DNA from: Lutraria lutraria | Taxonomy: Eukaryota; Mollusca; Bivalvia; Venerida; Mactridae | NCBI GenBank assembly: GCA_964023205.1 | Contig: OZ026843.1 | Location: 3,953,029-4,017,028 of the forward strand | Length of the DNA: 64,000 nt | Reading direction: 5' to 3' | Shown: positions 42,301-54,300 of the stretch, one piece after another | Numbering within the stretch: position 1 is the first letter of the stretch | Layout of the letters: each line of letters begins with the position of its first letter | Program-made: the position numbers and the translations under genes | The notes under the pieces: model-generated | Told to the model about the DNA's origin: nothing | What the model saw: only the letters and a program-made list of their open reading frames with translations | Database searches by the model: none

Positions 42301-45300
42301 TACAACGTTATTTGGCAATTAAGAACATAATTATTGTTTGCAACACATTAATTGATGAAAGAACTGTGTTCTTTAGTTAGTATAATAAATCTGCTCATTT
42401 TTATCGTCATAGAAAATTGTCCCTGTTTGCAAAAACTTGGTATGTATCATGGACAGATAGGGAAGTATTCTATCTTTAAATAAGCTGGGTTTTGCCATGG
42501 AAATATACTGTATACGTCTTTATTTCTGCAGGTGCAAAATTTGGCGTTTTTAAGATCTTCATGAATTGGCGGGTTCTATATTTAGCGGTTTCATATCGAA
42601 CCGCCAATATAAAACCATGTCCTGTCTTCTTAAGTGCCAAAATTGAAACACTTGTCTTAAGAAATAAAATTCCACCATTTTCAAGGGAAGTAACTAGAAC
42701 ATAATAACTAGAACTAAATAACTTTGTAACTACTATCATATCAAGTTAGGAATCTACAAACTGTATGAATAAGATACCTGAAGAACGAAGTGTTAGTGAT
42801 TACTTGGGATCCAACAGGAGTTAACACAATTTATCTTAAATTGACACATATTGTTTTCACATGGGGTTTAATTTAGTCTGTCTGTATGTGTCGACGATTT
42901 ATGTTTTATATGGTGTGACAAATAAGCTGTATTGTTTGCATCGTTTAGATTTTACCTTGTTTCAATTAAGATTTACCCTATGGCAATAAACATTATGGAT
43001 TGTACTTTAACTGATAAAAGTAAACAAATAATGATATATGCACAAACATACTACACAAACAAATAGTTACGTGAAAAAGTGTTGGTAACACCTTTTGATA
43101 ACAAAAGTTACATTAATTTTCTTCGACAAAATAATTTGCGGAGTTTGTTATTGGGGTGTTCTGGATTTGGCGGTTACAATGCTTACCGCCAAAATAAAAC
43201 GGGCGCCAATATTAAGATGTATACAGTACTTTGTGATACCATCTTGGTATTATATAATTTAGTATGACAATGTTTTATCTTTAGTAGCATTATATACCAG
43301 ATTTACACATTTCATATTTATACAGGTACATGATAATACTGTTCTATAAACAATTTTTTTGTTTCGATATCTATGGATATTGGTTTGGTGCCATAAACTA
43401 TAGAGTTTGGTGTTGAGGACTTAATGCCTAAGGCAGATTTTAAGTATTTTAATTGTACATGTTCAATTATATTGTTATTTCCGTATCACCATATTTCACA
43501 ACCATATGTCAAAATGAGTTTTACAATTTTTATGCCCCCGTATTGATAGATCGGGGGCATATTGGTTTTGGTCTCTGAGGGGGCATTGTGTTCTTGAAAC
43601 ACATCTTGTTTCAAATGGTTCTATTTGCATGTCTATTGGTTAAGATAAATGTTTTAAAGAATTCTGCAAATCGTTTGCCAATTCGGATAGGAGAACTGTA
43701 TCATCAGCTTATAAATGCAAAATATTTTCATTACAAGTATAGTGCATACCGTTGACTATGTTGCTATTCGCAAAATATTCATGGAGATCGTTTAGGTACA
43801 TATTAAATAATAGAGGAGATAAATTTTCTCCTTGTCTAACACCAATACTACATTTGAAATAATTTGAACGGTCATTATTTGAGAAAATACAAGATTTGCA
43901 TTGTCATACATTCTTTTAATTACATTCAGGAATTTTCCATTTATGTTTTAGTTGTTTAGTTTAAACCAAAGTTTGCTTCTTGCGACAGTGTCGAAAGCTG
44001 CTTTAAAATCTATGAATGCACAGAATAGATTTTTTTCTTTGATTTTATTACGTCTAAAAGCATGTTTAGAACAAAAAATGTGTCTATAGTTTAAAAACCT
44101 TTCCTGAAACCTGATTGATAATCACTAATTATATCATTTTCAGTTACACTGTCACATCATTCTAATCTTTCATTCAAAATAGCCGTAAAAAAATTCCTAA
44201 ACAGCTTAGAAGAGTTATTGGTCTGTAATTTGAGGGGTCAGTAGAATTGCCCTTATTCTTATAGATAGGATGGATTATTCCGATAGTCCAGTCGTTTGGA
44301 ATTATACCAGTTTCGAATATAATATTGAATAATTTGACGATTACGTGTCTTGTTTTATCAAATGATGTTTTGATAATTATGCTCATTTAAAATTTCATCT
44401 ATTCCACATGATTTAATTATTGTTTTTTAAAGATTTGAGTACATCACCTACTTCACCTACTTCATCATCATTTATAGGTACATTTATTTGTTCATAATGT
44501 TGAAGTTCATTTATACTGACGTCATTAGTTGTACTGTTATCATTAATGGAATTTATATTCTTAAAATATTGAAAAAGGTCCTTTAGACTAGCATTTGTTT
44601 TATTTTTATTCAATTTTTTTTTTCCATTTAGTATTTACCAGAACTGTCTTGGCATTTTGGACTTTACTTGTTTTAGTCTCATAATATTTTCCTGTTTGTA
44701 TTTTACATAATTGTCATCAAGAGTTTTTTTGTACACTTTACTTTTACTTTGTAATCGTTGTCCGTTTATTTCAGTCTGTTTTCCTTAGTTTATATTGATT
44801 TTTCGAGTGAAGGAAATTTTAACAAGCTTGTTTACATTGTATGTTTTACCATGTTTATTTGAGCTTGAACTCAAGTTATAATTCACTTTACATGAAGTTT
44901 TGCCAAATGTTTTTTCAGCACATAATTTACTCAACTGTGATAATTTTGATGTTACATCATTTACATGCTTGGTAGTTATGTTGTCCATACCTTTCAGGGT
45001 ACATAACTCTATATATCATAGATAACAGTATTGTCAATGTTTTCGTTAAATTGGTTCGTATTAGAGGAGTCCCATAATTTAATATTTTCTGTACGATCGT
45101 TGTTGGATTTATCATGTTCAAAAGAATTAAAATCTAAATTTAACAGGATTGGATTATGAACGTCTGATAACATTGGACAGTAATCTAACACATTCAATGA
45201 ATTTACAACTTTAAACATGTTTGACATGCAAAGAAAAAAGTCAACAGCGCTGTCATTTATATTGAATAATTTGACATTAAGTGTCTTGTTTTTATCAAAT

Positions 45301-48300
45301 GATGTTTTGATAATTATGCTCATTTAAAATTTCGTCTGTTCCACATGATTTAATTATTGTTTTTTAAAGATTTGAGTACATCACCTACATCACCTACTTC
45401 ACCTACTTCATCATCACTTATAGGTACATTTATTTGTTCATAATGTTGAAGTTCATTTATACTGACGTCATCAGTTGTACTGTTATCATTAATGGAATTT
45501 ATATTCTTAAAATATTGAAAAAGGTCCTTTAGACTAGCATTTGTTTTATTTTTATTCAATTTTTTTTTTCCATTTAGTATTTTCCAGAACTGTCTTGGCA
45601 TTTTGGACTTTACTTGTTTTAGTCTCATAATATTTTCCTGTTTGTATTTTACATAATTGTCATCAAGAGTTTTTTTGTACACTTTACTTTTACTTTGTAA
45701 TCGTTGTCCGTTTATTTCAGTCTGTTTTCCTTAGTTTATATTGATTTTTCGAGTGATGGAAATTTTAACAAGCTTGTTTACATTGTATGTTATACCATGT
45801 TTATTTGAGCTTGAACTCAAGTTATAATTCACTTTACATGAAGTTTTGCCAAATGATTTTTCAGCACATGATTTACTCAACTGTGATAATTTTGATGTTA
45901 CATTATTTACATGCTTGGTAGTTATGTCGTCCATACCTTTCAGGGTACATAACTCTATATATCATAGATAACAGTATTGTCAATGTTTTCGTTAAATTGG
46001 TTCGTATTAGAGGAGTCCCATAATTTAATATTTTCTCTACGATCGTTGTTTGATTTATCATGTTCAAAAGAATTAAAATCTAAATTTAACAGGATTGGAT
46101 TATGAACGTCTGATAACATTAGACAGAAATCTAACACATTCAATGAATTTAAGACTTAATTTAAACATGATGACGTGCAAAGAAAAAAGTCAACAGTGCT
46201 AACATTTGTACAAGTACATGTTCATTGCTCGGCATATATAATATACATTTGTCCATTTACAAACCAAGAAAGAAATATGGCCTAGAGTTAACAATATGTG
46301 TCAATTTCAGAAAAATTATCAAAACAAATGATCACTATCAGCCATTGTGTTCACTCCTGTTTGATCCCAAGTGATTACCAAAACTTCGGTCATCAGGTAT
46401 CTTATTCAAATTAGTTAATACATTCCTCACACGATATGATCAAATTAATGTTGTATTTAATAAAACGTTCGAGTTACTTCCTTGAAAATGGTGGAAGCTT
46501 ATTTTCTTTTGTACTTTAATTTTGGCGGTTAAGAAGGCAGGACATGGTTTTATTTCTGCGGTTGGACATGAAACCGCCAAATATAGAACCTGCCAATTCC
46601 TGAACATCTTAAAAATGCCAAATTTTGCACTCGCAGAATTAAAGACGTATTAAATGTAAGGTATGAAGGTGGGATGACCCTGACCCTCTCAGACCTATTA
46701 CGGGGTGAAATAAACAGGGTTACCCAGTTGGGGTCTCAAAAAAAAAAGCATTGTATACCAGAAACTTACAGTGTGACAGAGGTGACACATGTGATTTTTG
46801 GCTTGATGGCCACAAGCTAGTAACTTGTGTCCATGACTTAGTTACTTATGGCCACGACTTGAATAAAATCACACACATGTCACCTCTGTGCCACCGTAGA
46901 AACCTGTTTGGTAAGAGTACCAGTATGTGTTCTTTAATGAAGAAAAGTTTTTGTTAGTGTTACATTGTGAAATATAATTTAGTAAATTGGTGAGAATCTG
47001 CATGAAATTCTTTAAATCAGTTTAGTAAATGAATCATTCCTCAAGATACTAATTGATTTAATGTACTAGGGCCCTAGAAAGGCAGTCTATCCATGTAATC
47101 AACCCAGCTCCTCTATAAAATGACAGGTTCAAATTTCAAGCATATTCGACTAATTTCACTCAGTGAATAACTTCATTATTTTAAAACTTGATCAGCTTTA
47201 TGTAGCCCAGTAGTAGCATATGATAATGGTGGAATAATGGTGATTTTAATAAAACTTTTTTGCATGCATAGCTTTTTATTCAAAATTTCATTCACTATTG
47301 TTATCTGTAATCAATGCTTAATATGAGTGTGGGTGAAAAAACTAATAACTGATAAGCTTTTGATGAGTAATTTTTGGCTTTAATAAAATTTGAAGCTGGA
47401 AAATACATGCATTTTACATTTAAAGTTAATAATTGCTGACTTCAAATCACTGTAACCTCTCACTGATAGAGGGTTGTGGGTTCGAGCCCCACTACCAACC
47501 ATGTCTCTTTATATTAGAAAGTAGGCAGTTGCTTACGGAGGATGGAAGTCTAGTACTGGTTCTTCCCAGGAACAATGGTAAGATGAGTTCTTAAGACTCT
47601 TGACTGTTGAAAAGGGGCGTACAACTCTAATAAAAAACAAACATAACAATCTGTTGTATTCGCTTTGTGCTTAAAATGCTATCTATTTCAAAATGTATTG
47701 ATACTAAACCACTCTGACAGACTTCTTAATGACTTGATAGATCTATATGTCAAGTACAATAAGTGTTGATTCTTTGGTCAAAACCTGGAATTGATATAAA
47801 TATTTAACATTTGGGCAGGGTTGTATTTATATAATATATAATTATATATGCTGATATATTCTGTAGAGTTGATTGGGGTATTGTTATAAAGAATTCAATA
47901 TGAAACAAACTGAATATACTGTAGTGGTTTGTGGACTTCAATAACTCAAACTTGAAAATGAAAGTCAAACCTAGGATATCAATAGTTTCATTTCCAGTTG
48001 AACATTAGTTGTTATTTTATTATATCTTTTCAAGATAACATCTTGGTTCCTTTATTGGCTGTTTTGACTGTGTTCTGAATTACAGTTAGTAGAATGAATT
48101 AGTGATTTAAAAACATGAAATTATGTTTAGTTTTCATAAGCACTGATGATCAGTGGTTATAGTTCCCAGGTGTGACTAGTTTACAGTTTATTACTTAATC
48201 AATGATAGACATAGAACTGCTGAAAAATGCTAGAAATATATTTTTCTGTGTATTTCAGCTAAACCAGATCCACCGTACGATTTACAGTTTGTAAATGCTA

Positions 48301-51300
48301 CTCATAATAGTATTACTGTACAATGGAATGCTGGTTTTAATGGTGGGCTACCACAGGGTTTCCGTGTTCGATACCGGGCTGCTGATAGCTCTAGTATGGC
48401 TTACACACAAGTAGATGTAGATCCAGCTGATAGCACTGTGTTCACAGTTAAAGGTAAAAGCATCTGATTGGTTATACAAATTATTAGACTGTGCTACAAT
48501 ATTTTACTGATTTAAAAGCACCTGATTGGTTATATAAAATATTAGACTGTTCTACTGACATTTATTTATTGAATATGAATAGTATGAGACTTGTTGTGTA
48601 AATTTATTAGACTGGGCCACAATATTTAATTTATTTGACTAGTTATTCAAATTTATTAGTCAGTGCTACATTTAAGTCGCTTAATAGCATCAGACTGGAT
48701 ATTCAAATTTATTGGACTGTACGTGCTATGTCATTTCAGCAAAATTTAATAGCTACAGACTGGTAGTAAAAATTGTTAGACTGTGATATGACATTTTGGT
48801 CATTAAAATTTATTAGGCAGTGCTATAACCTATTTGATAGCATTGGTCTGGTAACTCAAATTTATTAGACTATTATCATAGAAGATTCTGTTTGCAGTTA
48901 CGTGCTCTACATAGTAATACTGTATTACATGGATTCGCAACTTCTGTATTAACAGTTAAAAGTAATCAAATCCCGCGGTAGTGACATGTGAATCAAAGGG
49001 ATTTCATGCTACTGTTTACTATAGCGAAAATACGAAAATATCCGTGATGATCCGAATGTTTACAACAGCGAAAATATCCATGACATTCCGAATGTTTAAT
49101 CCTGGAGACGAAAGGATAATATCAAATGTCCGCCATCTTAGAATTTAAAATGCTCAACTGATGCCTTTTTCAATGCATTTACAAATGTAGTTATACAGTT
49201 GTGGATTTTGAGTGTATCTCAATATCTTAATGAAATTTGTTGCAACCAAACCAATTTCCCATGCCCAAATTGCCAGAGCTTTTTAGTATATTAAAAGTTC
49301 CTAAACACCCAATTACAGCTGTCGGACATTGCCGAGTATATAACAATGCATTGTGGGATCATCTCTCAATGTTGTTTGAGCTATTTTTGGCCGTTGAGAA
49401 TCCATGTATGTATATAAGTTCTTGATATTATTAACTAGAAATGCCTACCTATCTACCCTCTGTTAAAATTTTTTGGTCTCGTGACTACCAACCAATGTCT
49501 TTTTAAAGATGGCCTTATGTTTCAATTTTAGGTCTTGCTCTTGGTACAGAATATGACCTTACTGTCATGGCATACAATGACCTTGGTGGTAGCCAGTACT
49601 CGGCGCAAGGAATCGTAGCCAAAACATCAAGTAAGTTTTCTCTTTATCTCCATTGTTTAGAAATTCAAATATTATTTAAATATTGATAGTGAATAAGGAT
49701 ATGCATTTACGGTAAAAAAAATCATGTTCATGAGCTTCTGTTGAATTTATTAAAATTTATAAAGATGTATAAGAAAGAGGGACTGTTTGGATATGATATG
49801 ATGAATTTCAAAACTTTTGTCTGATACTTGCCAAAATAAATAAAATCTTGTTTGCTTGATTTATATCTGTAGTTTAGATTTTTTACATGTACTCCCATTT
49901 CTACCCTTGCTAGTTTTCTGGATTTATGAAATTTCACACCAAGGTATCGATATTGTTAATATTTCCCTGATCCTTAATTTGATCCCTATTTTATCCCCTA
50001 ACATGTTCTCTCTTCTAACCAATGGTTTTCGGGTACCGGTATTTATGTGAAGTTTTTCGTTTTTGAACTACACTGACTTTGCCTGATGTTGTTCCATAGC
50101 TCTATTGTGTTTAATTATATATAATATATGGGTGGTTTGTTGGCTATATTTTATTGGGATTTAACTTTTGAATATTTGCTTCAGAATTAAAAAACTATAA
50201 CTTATAACATGTATCCATATTATTATTGGTTCTGCTGCTATTTGATATTGGTTATAACTTTTTTTACTCTACTCAGTGAATTATCTCCCTTTGTATTATA
50301 ATTATGCTAATTTAATATAAAATATGTTTTTCTTTTTTATGCCCCCGCCATTCTAAATGGCAAAAGGGCATAGATTGTTACCCCTGTCAGCCTGTCTGTT
50401 CAAATTTTGGTGTCCGTCTGTTCAAATTTTGGTGTCCGTCCGTTCAAATTTTGGTTTCCGAGCAATAACTCAAGAAATATTTCATGGATTAGTTTCATAT
50501 GAAAGTGTACAATGATAGAATGCAGGTTAAGCTTGATTTCCATTGAAATCCAAACATTTATCACGAAGTATGGCCCCTTGTTGACTTAGCTCTCAGCGGG
50601 GTCATTTGTGCCCTCCGGACACATTTCTAGTTTATTATTATGCCACTCAATTCCAGTCATAAGTTTTTAGTCTAAAATGAAACACCACGAGTGCAGTGAG
50701 TTACCTCCCTTGGTTCTATGATTATGTTTTATATCATATATTTTCTGGCTTCTTACTTCTCAATATTGGTAATTTCTTTTCAATATAAATATGAAATTCT
50801 GCACAGTAGGTTATCTCCCTTGATGAAATTTTTAATGACATGCTGGGGGCTATGAGTGCCAAAAGAACTCAAACATCTCAGGATTATAATTATGGCAAAT
50901 ATAGTTTTTTTCTGATTTTTTTCCACAAGCATGATTATAAGAACATTGTTTCCTGATTTTTTTAGATGGAGGTATCTTTGGTAAAAATTTGAACATTCAG
51001 ACAAATTTGTTATACCCTTGCAATCAAAGTTTGAGAGGGAGTATATTGGAGTCACTCTGTCTGTCGGTCGACCGGTTGGTCCGCCTAAAATATCACAAAT
51101 TTGTGGAGTGAACTACTTCCACATTCTTTAAGCGATTGCAATGAAACTTGAAATATGTTACTACCGTAAAGTGTAGATGTGCAAGACACAATTTTCATGC
51201 CCTGTGATCCACTCATTCCAGAGTTATGTCCCCTTGAATTTGGCCGTATAGTGTACTATCGCATTCTTAGTGTCCAAGCGGCAGTGGAGGTATTAGTCAC

Positions 51301-54300
51301 CTCTGTGACAAAGCTCTAGTTTTTCATTCATTTTACTATCCATCCTGTTTTATCAGTTTGTTCTTCAGATTTGTAAAAAAATATACACACTTTCTGTTGA
51401 TAGTTAAGAGATTTCACCAATTGTTTGCATTTGGTAGATTTTCTAATCTTTCAACTTGTCAGTTTTATTTGAAACTTAAAGTTATTTTGCCTCTATCTGC
51501 ACACAGTTTTTTTTATGAAAAATGTCATTTGTTATGCACAAGATCTATGTTCTTTTGATACCTTTTTGTTTTTTGTGTCTTTTACTTTTGTAAAAAGTAA
51601 GATTCTGGTGAAATGTTTCTATTGGAATTGAATTGTTCTGTAAGCTTATTTAATGCCTTCTTTATTGGGGATCATGGTGTCCTTGACAGTTTTTTAATAT
51701 TTGATTATTAAAAGCAAATTAATTTTTAGTCAGTGAAATACACAATGGCTGTCCATCAAGTAACTTATTGTATCAAATTAAGACTGGATCAATATATCGG
51801 TAAATCAGTTGACACTGGTTTCCCATCTGTCAGTACGGTATGGTTACTGTACTGATATGAAGGGAGACAATCACATTCACCTTTTTAAATAGGAAACTAA
51901 TGGTTCTGCTAACTTTACACTAAAATCTTCTTCTGAAATTGCTGACATGGGCATTTTTCTCAAAAGTAAACAATAAAAAGGCCCTTTGCAATATCTGCAG
52001 GGTAGAAGTGGCAAGCTCTGTTGAAGCAACAAAACATATGTGTATTTGATAAGATACTATGAAATGATCCATTGGTTTCTCATTCTCAAACGTCTGTAAG
52101 ATACATCACAATGTGCAACTCTTATTGCTTTGTATTGACAATACATATTGCGTATCATATGTCTGTATTGCAATACGTATCATATCGAAAATGTCTGAGC
52201 AATACCCAGTCCTTATCAAAATCAGTGCAGACAATGTTTATCATCATGTTAGAGGATGGACTGGTCCAGGTATCAGTGGTCTTGGTCTACTTAAGTTACA
52301 CTGACAAATTTTAACATGGAATAAAGGGGTAAGAACCAAAATGGTTAATTAATGTGGAGATTTAGCCTTTTTTGCATGAATTTGCAGACAGATATCATTT
52401 TTTGAAACTTGCGCATTTTTTTTTTATAACTTGATAATGATCCTTTTTTCTTACACACAGATTTGAAGCCAACTTCGGATATAAAGAAGGAAAAAGAGGA
52501 AGCAGAAGACATGCCTGTCATTATTATACTTATTGTGTGTGTCGTAGGAATCTTTCTCCTCGTCTTAAATATTGGCCTCATTCTCTTCTTTGTTAGAAGA
52601 CGTAAAAAGAGAATGGAAAGTGAGTAATATATTTGATTTTATGTAAGAATTGTTTTCATAATATGCACCTAATTACTGTAAATTGTACAAAGTTCATGAT
52701 TACCTTATTTATGTATATTGTTTTTTTTATATATAAAATGTTAAAGAATGTGTTGTAGGTATTATATATATATATTAAAATTGCCAACTGGTTTCGTCCT
52801 TCGACTCATCAGTGCAATAATACAAAAATAGTGTCAAAATCTGCATTGTTACATAGCAACATCACAATTTTATTTATCATTTATATATATTTGACTTTAC
52901 GCCTCCAGATTGAAGAGTTAGTCTTTTTCGTCCCATGATTTCTCCCCCTTGTATTATACATGTATATGATAGTACAATGAACGGCTAGTTTTGTTGGTTT
53001 ATTTTTTACTTTCTCCCATAGATGGTAGCGACACTACGAGTCATACAAATACTATTGAACTTTACGGTCCAAATAAAGAAGTTCAACTGTACCCGATGAC
53101 TCCATCGGATGAGTCACGGAGTTACGGTACTTACGATAAGAATGATGACGACTTCTCAGACGATTACAAATCCTACGAGGTAAAAATTATATTGTCTTTT
53201 AAGACTATGTTAATTTGTTTAGTTTTTTTTCTGCGGTCTGATGCTTATTGACCGGGATGAGTAATGTTTAGTTTACTTGTTCCCTCAGAAAGGCAAAATA
53301 AAATGCTTTGGAGTATATTTAAAACTTTTTTCCTGGTATTTTCTTTGACATTCATTTAGTTATTATAATACTATCAAGGTGATGGTTGTTATTTGGTTCT
53401 GATTTTGATAAGTCTGATAAATAACGGAATTGACGTGAACATGAATTTACGGACCTGACCTTGCGTGTACAAAAATTCCATATTATAATTTAAGTCCTTT
53501 GTCTGAATGGTTTGAGTTATGTGGGCTTGTCTGGTTCCCCTTTCTTTGAATGTTTCTAACAGTATTTTTCAATTTGATAAACAGAAATTGGTGAAAAAAA
53601 TCTGTATTATCTTTTTTAAATTTGAAGATACTTGACTACCAAGTAGTCGTTAATAGTTCTTTTCTGTGTGGCAAAATATTGTTTGCCATAATGAATGATT
53701 TTTGCATGCCTTTGGTATTATTCATGTAAGTGTTCAAAATAAAAATTTTATTCAGTGTTTTGTTAGAAAACTTTTTGATCCATGAATATCATTACCTACA
53801 GGAGATGGATTGTGTTGAAAGTGAAAATGCTACTTTAACTGATGATGTAAGGTGTTAACAAATGTATACATATATATATAATTTGTGCCTACTATACAAT
53901 ATGTAATTTCATGCACAAAGCACTTAAGAGGATCTGAGCATTCAATTATACTTACTTACATGCTGTGTGGTGAACTTAATGAAATGGTGGAGAACTTTTG
54001 ATTTATTAAAGTGTGAATTTTTTGCCTGTGTATCCTGCTTAGTTTGATAGTAAAGAGTACATACACACCACTTGCCTTTTGTAAATCACTGGGGCACAGT
54101 TGTTATAAAACCAAATAGGACACACTGTTAAAATTGTATCTTGCAAAGAAGACATATGCTATTAGTAACATCATAATCAGCCTTTGGACAAAACTGAATA
54201 AGTTTTATGTCTGGGCCAAAAGATTGTATTGCTTATAAGCTGCCTCATCCTGGGCTTTTAAAATCATTGTGGTTGTAAATTTCTACTTCCTTGGTCGTAT

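Larger units (their letters stand above)
43370..46195 (-). mobile_element. Degenerate non-LTR (LINE) retrotransposon
   Basis: Minus-strand translation shows ordered reverse-transcriptase motifs: NYRPITLLS (about 44210-44240), YQSGFRKG, AFIDFKAAFDTV (motif A, about 43985-44025), GVRQGENLSPLLFNMYLNDL (motif B, about 43790-43850), ADDTVLL (motif C, about 43690-43715) and a C-terminal LTYGCEIWG (about 43490-43520). Stop codons lie before ADD and after FRKG, and there are frame changes, so it is dead. The 5' part (DVHNPILLNLDFNSF) fits an endonuclease end and linker. It resembles Jockey/CR1/L2-type LINEs; the clade is not certain. It lies antisense to the host gene. Confidence 0.85.
41704..48258 (+). 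other. Intron K-L (6.6 kb)
   Basis: The largest intron with both ends in view. It holds ~350-bp inverted repeats (42513-42856 and 46290-46649), a minus-strand LINE between them, a hairpin at 46777-46888 and a SINE at 47449. 41704-42500 and 47640-48258 show nothing recognisable. Confidence 0.8.
49631..52460 (+). other. Intron M-N (2.8 kb)
   Basis: Contains dispersed repeats at 50338-50634 and 51011-51325. No exon or RNA gene recognised elsewhere. Confidence 0.75.

Noticed and set aside
44174..46143. Several separate minus-strand genes (repeated peptides with SIIIKTSFDK, DVLKSLKNNN)
   Set aside because: They are pieces of one decayed LINE whose linker region is tandemly duplicated.
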